Positions 1 through 8,971 of a stretch of 64,000 nucleotides of DNA are shown in pieces; position 1 is the first letter of the stretch; the number at the start of each line of letters is the position of its first letter. Source of the stretch: JADHUC01 sp964623055 (GTDB taxonomy: Bacteria; Planctomycetota; Planctomycetia; Pirellulales; Pirellulaceae); NCBI GenBank assembly GCA_964623055.1, contig CAZURK010000022.1, positions 1 through 64,000 of the forward strand, read 5' to 3'. Under the pieces are notes generated by a model. It did not search any database. It worked only from the letters and a program-made list of their open reading frames with translations, and was not told where the DNA came from. A program made the position numbers and the translations under genes.

Positions 1-47
1 CGTTGTGGTAAACTGTAGGACATATAGAAAAGCGACCTACTGGTCGC

Positions 48-132
48 ACACCAGGGGATGCACCGGAGCCGGAAAAGCCGGGCTGGCTCGCTTCGCTCGT
101 TCACGTCAACTCCCGGCCCGGTTATCCTAAAC
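48..132 (+). repeat. attC-like imperfect hairpin (degenerate)
   Basis: An imperfect stem pairs AGGGGATGCACCGGAGCCGG near 56-75 with CCGGCCCGGTTATCCT near 110-126, leaving a few unpaired bases on one side. It is followed by GTTGAAC, which fits the integron core-site consensus GTTRRRY. The matching inverse core (RYYYAAC) is not visible on the 5' side, so a functional site is doubtful. Such hairpins with extrahelical bases are typical of integron attC sites. The recombinase downstream lacks the extra IntI helix, so no integrase of integron type is present here. Confidence 0.3.
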
Positions 133-304
133 GTTGAACTAAACCGCTTCGCGGCAGGCGTGAGAGGTTGGTAGAGGGCTCAAGCCTGGCCAGTATGGCC
201 GGGATTTTTTTGTGCGCAGGGGGAGCCGACGGCAACCTGGGAGGGGACATTGACGGGTTGTGCTTTTTGTTACCCGTTGCCCCCTTTTCCAAGGAGCTGT
301 CGAC

Positions 305-1161
305 ATGACTCCCCTGCGCGCTAAGATGATCCGCGAACTGGAACTGCATCGCAAGGCACCGAAGACGATCGAGGCCTACGTGAGCGCCGTGGCTGACTTG
401 GCCAGTACTTCGGCCGTTCACCCGATGCGATTGCCATCGAGGAAATTCGTGACTTTCTTCACCATCTGATCACCGTACGGAAGGTGGCTTTCAGTACCTG
501 CAACCAGAAGCTGGCTGGAATCCGCTTCTTCTACCGTGAGGTGCTGGGCCGCCAGGATTTCACCCTCCGCGTGCCGGCCAAACGGAGCGGTCGATTGCCC
601 GAACCGCCCAGCCGTAGCCAGATCGAGCGTCTGTTTGACGCCACGCGAAACGGCAAGCACCGCGTGCTGATGATGACGGCCTACGCCGATGGCTTGCGCG
701 TCTCCGAACTGGTGCGTCTGGAACCACGGGACATCCATTCCGAGAGGATGCTGATCCGCGTCAATCAAGGCAAGGGACGCAAAGACCGCTACACCTTGCC
801 CTCCGAACGGTTGCTCGAAGAGCTGCGCATCTACTGGCGAGCGTATCGTCCGCAGCGGTGGCTGTTCGAGGGCAGTCAGCCGGGGCAGCGTTTGACCGCG
901 GGCCCAGCGCAGAGGGTTTTTGGCCAGGCGAAGAAGCGTGCGGGGATCAAACACGGTCGAGGCATCCATTCGCTACGGCATTCTTTTGCCACGCACTTGA
1001 TGGAAGCCGGCGTGCCGTCGTCCACGATCCAGTCTCTGATGGGCCACGCCAGTTTGAGCACCACGTCCAAGTACTTGCACGTGACCAGTAGGTTTTTGGG
1101 AACCGTCCGCAGCCCTCTGGATCTGTTGCGTCGGCCTTTGGACACCGAGGGACTGGAGTAA
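305..1161 (+). pseudogene. Tyrosine recombinase (phage integrase family), frameshifted
   Basis: The ORF opens with MTPLRAKMIRELELHRKAP, a SAM-like core-binding domain, and leaves frame after ADLA near base 404. The +1 frame then gives YFGRSPDAIAIEEIRDFLHH and continues without a break to the stop, so a single base was lost at about 404-405. The catalytic domain looks complete: Arg in DGLRVSEL, Lys in KGRKDR, HSLRHSFATH, GHAS, and the nucleophile Tyr in TSKYLHV. It would cut and rejoin DNA for the element that carries it. It lacks the extra helix of integron integrases and resembles the recombinases found next to IS91-type transposases. A functional full-length protein cannot be made without frameshifting. 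Confidence 0.8.
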
Positions 1162-1166
1162 TAGCC

Positions 1167-1925
1167 ATGTCGCCCACCGAATCCCCAAAGGCTGTCGCCG
1201 CAGAGCGGACTTCTTGTGAACTGGCCGATATTGTGCGGCGTCACGGTCAGGCGTACCGCAGGACCCACCGCCTGTCGTCGGCCCAACGCAAGGCCATGTG
1301 GGCCATCGAGCACTGCATCATCGCCTCAGGCGCGCTGTCGCCAGACGGCTCGCGATGGATCGCGGGCGGTCGGCAATTCCTGTTTGCGGTGCGTAGCTTG
1401 AGCAAGGTGTTCCGCGGTAAGTACCTGGACGGCTTGGCCGATCTGCTGGCCGAAGGGCTGTTGGACTACCTGGGGCGTTACACGCACCGCGTGGCGATCA
1501 GCAACCACCGGCTTGTGGACTGCGAAGACGGGGAAGTGACGTTTCGTTACCGGGATCGTGGCGACGGTGACCGGGTCAAAGAGGAGGTCCTTTCCGCCGA
1601 GGCCTTTCTGACCCGCTTCTTGCAGCACGTGCTGCCGGACAGCTTCCTCCGCGTGCGGCACTACGGCTTGCTGGCCAATCGCGTCAAGCGAAAGCTGTTG
1701 GCGCGGTGCCGGCAGTTGTTGGGCTGCCGAGCGTCCTCCAAGACCGACAACCAGCCCCGCACGGCCGCCGAGTGGATGCAACATCTGTTGGGCATCGACG
1801 TGGATCGCTGTCCGCGTTGCGGCGAGCCGCTGCAGCGTGCGCCGCTGCTGAAGCTTCGTCCAGCGCCGGATCCGACCTACGCCCCGGCGCCGTTCCCCGA
1901 GTTCGAGGCTTGGAACACTTCCTAG
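1167..1925 (+). pseudogene. IS91/IS801-family transposase, internally deleted
   Basis: The N-terminal part (LADIVRRHGQAYRRTHRLSS, then MWAIEHC) and the C-terminal part (LSPDGSRWIAGGRQFLF, YLGRYTHRVAISNHRL, RVRHYGLLANRVK, CPRCGEPL) both match IS91-type transposases. The reading frame jumps directly from AIEHC to the LSPDGSRW segment. The cysteine-rich zinc-binding region and the HUH-containing segment normally lying between them are absent. At 252 residues it is well short of the usual 370-400. The deletion preserves the frame. Without the HUH motif, rolling-circle transposition should be impossible. It follows the recombinase by 5 bases. Confidence 0.8.
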
Positions 1926-2206
1926 CCGGAAATCCCAGGATGACTCGCATTAACCATCCCGTGGCCATTCTCACCGCGTGCCACCGACGCGAGCGGACAC
2001 GCTCTGTGCCGATCCGTGATACCGAGGCGTCGCCAGTCGTTTTCCAGCGTGTTTTCCAACTCCCGTCACCGCGGACCATCTCGACAGCCCTCCTGCCAGA
2101 CCTATCTACCCCCCCGCCAGCCACCCCATCCTGTTTTCCCGTTCCGCGGTCGTCTGATAGAATCTCCAATAGCAGCCGCGTCCAGCGGCCGCACGCTCCG
2201 CGGCTC
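1926..2206. other. Non-coding stretch after the IS91 remnant
   Basis: No supportable gene is seen. Overlapping short ORFs here are GC-driven and resemble nothing recognisable. The 3' terminus of the IS91-type element probably lies in this stretch but I could not place it. Confidence 0.5.
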
Positions 2207-2282
2207 AGTCCAACGAGTAGCGCTTTATTGCTCGTCGCGGAGTCTTCGGAGCGATGAGCAATAAAGCGCTACTCGTTGGACT
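2207..2282. repeat. 32-bp inverted repeat overlapping the next gene's 5' region
   Basis: Arms at 2207-2238 and 2251-2282 match over 32 bases with one mismatch and a 12-base loop, giving a very stable hairpin. It stops 7 bases before the ATG of the lipoprotein gene. A longer ORF starting at 2254 would run through the right arm, which argues for the start at 2290. The hairpin could end transcripts coming from the left or occlude translation of the next gene. Confidence 0.85.
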
Positions 2283-2289
2283 CAAGCAC

Positions 2290-3336
2290 ATGAAAACAAT
2301 GATCCGACTCACGGGCATTCTGATGGCTGCAACGCTCTGCAGTTCATGTGGCCCCAAGGCGTTCACACCCAAGAAGGTTCATGACGCCACCGGCACGCTC
2401 CCAAATCTCCCGAAGATAGACGTCTCGGAACCTGACCGTTTCCTGAACGATCTGATGCTTTCTCCCCTATGGAAGGTAGGGAAAGAGCCGGACGGCTCAT
2501 TCATCGCAAAGGCAAGATCCGTTGGGCCGGAGTGGCCATCTGATGGAGAGGACTCATTTCTGTTTGAGTTCATGCCGGGTGCAGACAAGGACCTGCCCAG
2601 GGACTACAGGATCTACAACGGGTATCTTGACGGCGACAAGACCTTCTCTTCCTTCCGAGTTACAGTTCTCTTCCAGCCGCCCGACCTCACCCGTGTCACA
2701 GTCGGGGAGTCTGGGCGGAAGGTCACGCTCGGTGTTTACGAATCCTATGAAACCAAAATTTCAGGCCTGGCCATCAAACTCAGTACGCAGCATGACATCT
2801 ACGTAGTTCTGCACGAGCACGGGGCGGATCTCGGGAGGAAGACAACATTCGCCAAGGCTCTGCCCACCATGCGCGAGCTTGCGGGCATCGCGGATGGCCC
2901 GAAGACATACCGTGTTGAAGAACGCCATGCACCGTTCTTTAAGCTGTTCTTCTCTACACCACTCAAAGACGAGGAGATCAAGCGGTTCCCCGGAATCCAA
3001 GACTGTGACACGTTCTATGGCTACTTGCGAGCCAAGCCGGACACCAGCTACGCTGGAGTCAACATCAAGATATCCCATCCTGTCTACTGCCCAGACGAGG
3101 GGACACGCAAATCCTCCCGATTGCAGAAAGCTGAGTACCTCGGCACTCCCTATCAGGACGGAGATATCGTGTTCTTCCTGATCGAGGACAATGCCGTCTA
3201 CCTGTCGGGAGAATATGACCAACGATTCGGCACGTTCACCGGAGGGGAGAGTTTTGAGGGCACATTGGAGATCTTGAACGAGAAGGAGACAGTCCTCCTC
3301 AAGACAACAGGCCAGTTCAAGGGCTGGCAAAGATAG
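2290..3336 (+). CDS. Secreted lipoprotein-like protein of unknown function
   Basis: 348 residues. The start MKTMIRLTGILMAATLCSSCG is chosen because it gives a compact lipoprotein-type signal with a Cys at about residue 20; the upstream ATG at 2254 lies inside an inverted repeat. The mature protein is mixed alpha/beta with stretches such as FLFEFMPGADKDLPRDYRIYNGYL and a C-terminal segment GTFTGGESFEGTLEILNEKET, suggesting a beta-rich extracytoplasmic fold. I recognise no family motif. It is flanked by repeats and is probably transcribed alone. The lipobox is imperfect, so a plain signal peptide is possible. Confidence 0.6.
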   Translation: MKTMIRLTGILMAATLCSSCGPKAFTPKKVHDATGTLPNLPKIDVSEPDRFLNDLMLSPLWKVGKEPDGSFIAKARSVGPEWPSDGEDSFLFEFMPGADKDLPRDYRIYNGYLDGDKTFSSFRVTVLFQPPDLTRVTVGESGRKVTLGVYESYETKISGLAIKLSTQHDIYVVLHEHGADLGRKTTFAKALPTMRELAGIADGPKTYRVEERHAPFFKLFFSTPLKDEEIKRFPGIQDCDTFYGYLRAKPDTSYAGVNIKISHPVYCPDEGTRKSSRLQKAEYLGTPYQDGDIVFFLIEDNAVYLSGEYDQRFGTFTGGESFEGTLEILNEKETVLLKTTGQFKGWQR

Positions 3337-3690
3337 GGAGAGTCCAACAAGCCGGATGCCCGCGACGGCTTACAGCCGCGCGTGATCCGCGGCGTTACGC
3401 CTTGCGACTGAGCAGCCGCCCTATCTACTCATACCTTTCATGATGTGGATCGGAAGCCCGCCGTTTTCGACACGCGAACCACGATCCCACAACGGGGGCT
3501 GGAAAGCCGCTGCGCCGACCGCCGCAATTGAACGACCAAGCGAAACACGCGGGCATTCTGGATGTCCTCTAACTCTCAGAACGTATTTTGAGGGCGTTTC
3601 AAGACTGTAGCTGCACTCGCCAGAGTGCGGTCGGATGCTGGGAGACCCGCGTTCTGGCGAACGCAGCTACGGTCGATTCGCGTTCTCAAC
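3337..3690. repeat. Non-coding spacer with an imperfect palindrome (3607-3670)
   Basis: No gene is seen. GTAGCTGC at 3607-3614 pairs with GCAGCTAC at 3663-3670, and the inner parts (ACTCGCCAGAGT and GTTCTGGCGAAC) are each self-complementary, so the unit is a nested palindrome of the repetitive extragenic kind. Confidence 0.6.
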
Positions 3691-4094
3691 TCAACGTCGC
3701 ATTCGTTTCTTTGCGACTCGATTTCCCCAGAGGCAAATGACAAAACAAATCGTCAAGGCCAGCGGGTACGACTCGAAGCCGTAGAGCCAGGAAGAAGGCA
3801 GCCAGCCGCAGAAGAAGGCCATTATCAGCAACTGTCCGACTACCACCGAGGCGATTCCATGTCTTGGATCAAGTCCGCCGAGCTTCACGACCGTAAACAC
3901 GATCGGAAAGAGGACTGCAAAGCCTGCGAATGCGAACTTAACGATCTCGAAGAGCGTATCGAACGGATAAAAGGAAAACCCACATCCTATGACGGCAAAG
4001 AGAATAGTTCGGGGGTCAGCTCAAAGGCGTGACGATTTGCCTCGCCGATCCCACCCAGGCTGCAGCCGATCAGAATGACGGCGGCAAACATCAT
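3691..4094 (-). pseudogene. Small multi-pass membrane protein broken by a homopolymer frameshift
   Basis: On the minus strand MMFAAVILIGCSLGGIGEAN starts at 4094 and runs to ELTP. At a run of five C (plus strand G at about 4012-4016) the frame is lost. Restoring one C continues into RTILFAVIGCGFSFYPF, IVKFAFAGFAVLFPIVFTVV, LLIMAFFCGWL and LALTICFVICLW, ending RVAKKRMRR. The corrected product has about 134 residues and four or five hydrophobic segments. No family is recognised. The defect may be a real mutation or a sequencing error in the homopolymer. A GTG at about 3898 could alternatively start a shorter 69-residue product. Confidence 0.5.
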
Positions 4095-4226
4095 GCCTTG
4101 CGCACTCAGTTGCGTGCCCTGCCGTCACCGTATACGATGCGGCACATTCGCGTGCCACAAAGTGTCGCACCCCCGACGTTATGGCTCGCCGCTGGATGTC
4201 GGATGCCCTGCTCAGAGGAGTCCATT

Positions 4227-6776
4227 TTGAAGGTAAACGTTATCATCGCCGTTGTCGTCGTCCTCTACTGCAGCCCGGGGCTATGCCAGCCCCGGAAACC
4301 GTTCAAGACAGACGAAGAGACGCTCCTGCTGCTGCACTTCGATGGTGACCACGCCGACTGTGCCGGACGCGTCGGATCGGAGACCATCAAGGAGGTCGAG
4401 TACGCCGCCGGCAAATTCGGCAAGGCGATCCGCACGAACAAGGGCGGCTTGTCCGCGGGACCGTCAACCGTGCTGAACTTCGGTGACCGATCCTGGATGG
4501 TCGAATGCTGGGTCAAGCCCGATATCGACGAGGCCAAGGACAGCTACGCTCTCTTGGGTTCGCTGATGGGCAACGGACGGATGATGATTCTGAGCATTGT
4601 CGATGGCAAGAGGCTGCAGTTTGTCCTCAACGCCGGGCCCAATCACACTGCGGGAGTCAGCAGCACGGACGTCGGCGAGACACTGTTCGACGGCGCATGG
4701 CATCAGGTGGCCGCGGTGGTCGATCGGGATCGCAATGGCGAACTGCGGCTGTACCTCGATGGCGAGGAGGTTACCGCCAAACAGGCCGCGCAGCCGTGGA
4801 TCCCAACGCCCTACGAGGGTCGTGTGTGGATCGCCATCGGCGCGTCCATGAAGTGGTACATTGGCGGCGAACACGCCTTTCGCGGGCTGATCGACGAACT
4901 GCGGATCACGGCCGGCATCCGCTCGGGCTTCGAGGCCAAGGCCGACTCGCTCATGCCTCCGCCAGCCACGCCGCTCAAGGGCCCCCGCCCGGAAGCGTCG
5001 ATCAGCCCCGACGACCCGCTCTCGACCGAACCGATGGTGTTGACGCCGGACGGCACGCTGATCGTCGTCGGTACCTTCTGCCACTACGCCGATCTGAATA
5101 CCGCTCGGCTGCTGCAGTCAAACCTGCGCCGGGCATACGACATCGAACAGGGCTTCGAAATCGTCAACGAGTACAAGCTGGACGAGGACCTCGCGCACGA
5201 CGCCGTCCTGGCCGTCGGGCAGACGCGATTCGCCGCGGATGCGGACGGTAAGGGGCTGGAACCGTTCGGCTTTCGCATTCGTCGCCGGGGCAAGGCTGTG
5301 ATCTTCGCCGGCGGCAGCGACAAGGGAGCGTTGTACGGCGTGGTGCGCTTCCTGGACCGTCTTTGCGGCGTCCGCTTCTACATGCCGGGCGAACTGTTCA
5401 CCAGCCGCCCCGAAAAGACGCCCATCACACTATGCAGAATCGACATCACCGAGGCACCGTACGTCAAGGTCGCCGCCAGCCACACGCACGGCGCCCCCGA
5501 CGGCGGCACCTTCATGACCCTGCATGGCCTCGATCGTCGACCCACGTCGCACCAGCACACCATGTACCATCGCTTCCTGCCCGATCGGTACGCGGAGAAG
5601 TACCCCAAGATCTTCCCCACGCTCAACGGCGAGCGGTACATCCCGCAGCCCGGCGATCAGCGGTGGCAGCCCTGTTTTTCCGAGCCAACGCTTGTTGATG
5701 CCGCTGTCGAGTCCGCCACCGAGTTCTTCCGAGAGCACCCTGGGATCGGCTACGTGGCCTTCTCCATCCAGGATGCCCATGTCTACTGCGAGCGTGACTT
5801 GGCCAGCGAGGTCGTCACCGCGCATATCGCCAACCTCGGCGAAGAAGACGGCCGGGTGCAGGGCCTCAGCAACCTGTATTGGGCCTGGCTGAACAAAGTG
5901 GCGGAGCGGATGGAAAAGACACACCCGGACAAGAAGATTGTCGGCCTGGTGTACGCGTCGGTGCGCAAGCCGCCGCCCTTCAAGCTGCACAAGAACATCA
6001 TTGCCTGGATGGTCTTCAAGATATCGGACATCGTCATCGACAAGCGTTTCACCGACAACCTGTCTTATATCAAGGCTTGGACGAACGCCGCGTCGGCCGT
6101 GGGGCACCACGACTGGTCCTATGGTTATGGGTTCCTCATACCGCGGATCTACACGGGCTACTTCCAGAAGACTTTCCTGGAGTTCGAAAAGATGGGTGCG
6201 CCTATCCGCTGCGCGTATGCTGAGGCCGGCCCCAACTGGGGACTCGACGGACCTAAGCTCTATCTCATGGCCCGGCTGTGGATGGACCCACACGCCGACG
6301 TCCAAGCCGAGCTGAAGCAGTTCTGCGACGACATGTTCGGCCGGGCAGCCGGGGAAATGCTGGCCTACTTCACGCTGCTCGAAGACCTGTTCTGCAACCA
6401 TCTGAATCGCCGCACCGAACAGAAACTGTTTCGCTGGACCCGGCAGTTCACGGAGTGGACCGACGAAGAACTCGATATACTCGTTCGGGCCCGTGGACTT
6501 CTTGACGAGGCCGCCGGTCGCACCAAGCCCGATTCGGACGAAGCCAAACGGATCGAGCTATTCAGCAAAACTCTCCGCCTGACCGAGATGTTGGTAGCGA
6601 TCGGAAATGCCGAGCAAGTCAGCCAGGCAACGGTCGAGGACGTCCGTGAATACTTCCACAAAGTCATCATCCCTGACGCGATGACCATCCACGCCCGGGG
6701 CAAACGCGAGGAACTGGGCACCCTGATCTTGGAACCCGTCCTGAAGCAGATTACCCGGAACAAGCTGTCAGAGTAA
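4227..6776 (+). CDS. Secreted LamG plus DUF4838 carbohydrate-associated protein
   Basis: 849 residues. TTG at 4227 is taken as start because GAGGAG lies 6 bases upstream and it opens a clean signal peptide (KVNVIIAVVVVLYCSPGLCQ); upstream in-frame sequence has no such character. Residues about 60-235 form a LamG/concanavalin-like domain (WMVECWVKP, GAWHQVAAVVD, LYLDGEEV, FRGLIDELRI). Residues about 310-390 resemble the alpha-glucuronidase N-terminal domain (GALYGVVRFLDRLCGVRF). Residues about 490-690 match DUF4838 (YWAWLNKVAERMEKTHPDKK). These domains point to binding and probably hydrolysis of an extracellular polysaccharide. The next gene begins 84 bases downstream in the same direction and is also a secreted carbohydrate-type protein, so they may be cotranscribed. 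Substrate is unknown. Confidence 0.8.
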   Translation: MKVNVIIAVVVVLYCSPGLCQPRKPFKTDEETLLLLHFDGDHADCAGRVGSETIKEVEYAAGKFGKAIRTNKGGLSAGPSTVLNFGDRSWMVECWVKPDIDEAKDSYALLGSLMGNGRMMILSIVDGKRLQFVLNAGPNHTAGVSSTDVGETLFDGAWHQVAAVVDRDRNGELRLYLDGEEVTAKQAAQPWIPTPYEGRVWIAIGASMKWYIGGEHAFRGLIDELRITAGIRSGFEAKADSLMPPPATPLKGPRPEASISPDDPLSTEPMVLTPDGTLIVVGTFCHYADLNTARLLQSNLRRAYDIEQGFEIVNEYKLDEDLAHDAVLAVGQTRFAADADGKGLEPFGFRIRRRGKAVIFAGGSDKGALYGVVRFLDRLCGVRFYMPGELFTSRPEKTPITLCRIDITEAPYVKVAASHTHGAPDGGTFMTLHGLDRRPTSHQHTMYHRFLPDRYAEKYPKIFPTLNGERYIPQPGDQRWQPCFSEPTLVDAAVESATEFFREHPGIGYVAFSIQDAHVYCERDLASEVVTAHIANLGEEDGRVQGLSNLYWAWLNKVAERMEKTHPDKKIVGLVYASVRKPPPFKLHKNIIAWMVFKISDIVIDKRFTDNLSYIKAWTNAASAVGHHDWSYGYGFLIPRIYTGYFQKTFLEFEKMGAPIRCAYAEAGPNWGLDGPKLYLMARLWMDPHADVQAELKQFCDDMFGRAAGEMLAYFTLLEDLFCNHLNRRTEQKLFRWTRQFTEWTDEELDILVRARGLLDEAAGRTKPDSDEAKRIELFSKTLRLTEMLVAIGNAEQVSQATVEDVREYFHKVIIPDAMTIHARGKREELGTLILEPVLKQITRNKLSE

Positions 6777-6860
6777 GCTGGAATCAAAAGGAGCCAATGG
6801 CTTGCTTCCAGACTGGGAAACAACAAGAGTTCGAGAGAAACAAGAGAAGGTGAGGACGGG

Positions 6861-8885
6861 ATGAGATGCGGAATGGCCGCCGTTTTGGTCGCGATTGTTC
6901 TTGACAATTCATTCGCTATGTCCGCCGAAGAAACGGCGGTGACTTTGCGACTCTGGAACAGCGATCTCTTTTCCGACGCGCGGACAAGTGTGCCATCAGA
7001 CGGTCTGGGGCCGATCTCGATTGTTGGCACCCGTAATGGCGTCTTCTCGGGCCGGGTGATTGTGGAATCTTCCGCTCCTATCAAGGGTCTGCGGGCCTCG
7101 ACGGGCGAACTGACGATGGAAGGGGGGAAACTCTCTTCTGAGAACGTCTTTGTGCGCTACGCTGTCGCCTGGGATCGGAATTCAGGGAGATACCGCCCTC
7201 GTGGGCTGGATATCCTCTTGGAATCCCCGCCGGCCGAGGTGCCGACGTCCGACGGTCGAGCCATGGCCGCCGTGTGGCTGACTGTCAAAGTTCCTCACGA
7301 CGCCAAACCGGGCACGTATTCGGGAAGCATGACGGTGGAGGCGGTCGGGTTGTCTCCGTGTGTGATTCCCGTCGAGTTCGAGGTTGTGGATTGGACGCTG
7401 CCGGCCACACAGGACTTTCGGACCTGGGTGGGAATGATCCAGTCGCCCGATTCACTGGCGCTGGAATATGAAGTGCCGTTATGGTCGGAACAGCACTGGC
7501 AACTGATCGCCAAGTCATTCGGATACATGAGGGAAGTTGGTTGCCGAAACGTCTACATCCCGATCCTCTGCGGAACCAACTTTGGCAACGAGCAGTCCAT
7601 GGTGCGCTGGGTGAAGAAGGGAGAGTACCAGTACGACTACGACTTCTCCATCATGGACAAGTACCTGGACGTAGCCGAACAGAATCTGGGCACGCCGAAG
7701 ATGGTGACGTTCCAGGTTTGGGAACTGTATCTGGCAGAACGCAGCCTCGAACGGTCGGTCAAGACCGAGGAAGTGAGAGCAGCTCGCCAGGCCCTGATGG
7801 GCAAAGGGCCTCGCGTTACGGTCGTGGATCCCGAGACGCGTGAGATGGAGCGGGTTTACCTGCCCCGCTTCGAAGACCCGAAGAGCAAGACGCTGTGGCA
7901 ACTGCTGTTCGCTGAGCTGCAAAAACGCATGCAGCGCCGGGGACTCGAAGAGGCCATGATGCTGGGGATGGTCTCCGACGTTTGGCCTTCCAAGGAAGAA
8001 GTGGCGTTCCTTGACGAGGTATCCGGAGGCTTGCCGTGGGCGTCCCATGCCCACCCCGGTCGGTTGCAGGGAAAACCGGCCGTAGGCAACAAGCTATTGC
8101 ACGAGATCGCTGACATGGGCTACCAAGCACACGTTTATGACCTGGGCTATCAGGTGAACCCTGACGCCAGTCGACATTACGGTTGGCGTAACCAGGCCCT
8201 GGTCGTCCGGTTCGCGCGGAACGGTTGGCCCAATTCAGCTTCGTTCCTGCAAATGCGGCTTCTTCCCGCTTTCAATATCACGGGCGACCAGCGGGGTATA
8301 GGCCGGCTTGGCGCCGACGTGTGGTATGTCGTCAAGGACAAACGTGGCCGGCGCGTCGGGGCGGCATACCACCGCTACCCCGATGTCAACTGGCGCAACC
8401 TAGATATCGAAAACTGGCTGCTCGCCCCCGGCCCTGAAGGCCCAGTGGCTACTGCCCGTCTTGAGAACCTGCGTGAGGGACTCCAGGAATGCGAGGCAAG
8501 GATCTTCATCGAGCGCGTCCTGCTTGATTCAGCCAAAAGGAAACAACTCGGCGACGAACTCGCCCAGCAATGTCGGGAAATGCTCAACGAACGTCAACGG
8601 GCAATGTGGAAGACCATTTGGTCGAATGAGGAGGAACTGAACAGCCTGGACGTCATCCATGCCCGCCATCCAATCGAAGCGATTTGGCACGCGCTGACAA
8701 AGGAGAAGGGGAAGAAACTGCCAGGCTACTGGGACGGTATTGCGCGAAAGATGAGGTCGGAGGAAGAAGCCAAGGGGCGAGCATGGTTTGCCGCCTCGGA
8801 TTGGCAATCGCGTAATAAGAGACTATTCGCGCTCGCGGGTGAGGTGGAACAGAAACTGGGAAGACGTCGGTTGACGGATCCGTAG
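6861..8885 (+). CDS. Secreted glycoside hydrolase-like protein (GH123/DUF4091 type)
   Basis: 674 residues with a signal peptide (MAAVLVAIVLDNSFAMSAE) and a purine-rich ribosome site (AAGGTGAGGA) before the ATG. The N-terminal half is beta-rich (LRLWNSDLFSD, GVFSGRVIVES), as in the N-terminal domain of GH123/DUF4091 proteins. The middle holds the barrel-like part (TFQVWELYL, MMLGMVSDVWPSKEE). The C-terminal part has DQRGIGRLGADVWYVVKDK and LLAPGPEGPVATARLENLRE. It is clearly paralogous to the 921-residue protein encoded at 17724-20489, sharing these C-terminal blocks, but lacks the latter's N-terminal jelly-roll. Acts outside the cytoplasm; likely cleaves or binds an amino-sugar glycan, but the substrate is not visible. 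Confidence 0.7.
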   Translation: MRCGMAAVLVAIVLDNSFAMSAEETAVTLRLWNSDLFSDARTSVPSDGLGPISIVGTRNGVFSGRVIVESSAPIKGLRASTGELTMEGGKLSSENVFVRYAVAWDRNSGRYRPRGLDILLESPPAEVPTSDGRAMAAVWLTVKVPHDAKPGTYSGSMTVEAVGLSPCVIPVEFEVVDWTLPATQDFRTWVGMIQSPDSLALEYEVPLWSEQHWQLIAKSFGYMREVGCRNVYIPILCGTNFGNEQSMVRWVKKGEYQYDYDFSIMDKYLDVAEQNLGTPKMVTFQVWELYLAERSLERSVKTEEVRAARQALMGKGPRVTVVDPETREMERVYLPRFEDPKSKTLWQLLFAELQKRMQRRGLEEAMMLGMVSDVWPSKEEVAFLDEVSGGLPWASHAHPGRLQGKPAVGNKLLHEIADMGYQAHVYDLGYQVNPDASRHYGWRNQALVVRFARNGWPNSASFLQMRLLPAFNITGDQRGIGRLGADVWYVVKDKRGRRVGAAYHRYPDVNWRNLDIENWLLAPGPEGPVATARLENLREGLQECEARIFIERVLLDSAKRKQLGDELAQQCREMLNERQRAMWKTIWSNEEELNSLDVIHARHPIEAIWHALTKEKGKKLPGYWDGIARKMRSEEEAKGRAWFAASDWQSRNKRLFALAGEVEQKLGRRRLTDP

Positions 8886-8889
8886 GCGA

Positions 8890-8967
8890 GTAGGCCGGAC
8901 CAAGTCCGCGCAGTTCCGGCACGGGCGCGGTCAAAAGCCGGAACTGCGCGGACTTGGTCCGGCCTAC
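8890..8967. terminator. Perfect 31-bp palindrome between convergent genes
   Basis: Arms 8890-8920 and 8937-8967 are perfectly complementary over 31 bases with a 16-base loop. It occupies almost the whole 86-base gap between the stop codons of two convergent genes, so it is well placed to act as a bidirectional terminator, although neither arm is followed by a T-run. Confidence 0.75.
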
Positions 8968-8971
8968 GCAT

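Larger units (their letters stand above)
260..1925 (+). mobile_element. Remnant of an IS91-type element with tyrosine recombinase and transposase ORFs
   Basis: Two adjacent ORFs in the same direction, a XerD-like tyrosine recombinase and an IS91/IS801-type transposase, are separated by 5 bases, the arrangement found in a subgroup of IS91-like elements. Both are damaged: the first by a one-base frameshift, the second by an internal deletion of the zinc-binding and HUH core. The element ends could not be defined from the sequence, so the limits given are those of the gene pair. It is presumed inactive. Confidence 0.7.

Noticed and set aside
4029..4226. 5' extension of the LamG/DUF4838 ORF
   Set aside because: No signal-like or conserved sequence, and it overlaps the reverse membrane-protein remnant; the TTG at 4227 with GAGGAG opens a signal peptide.
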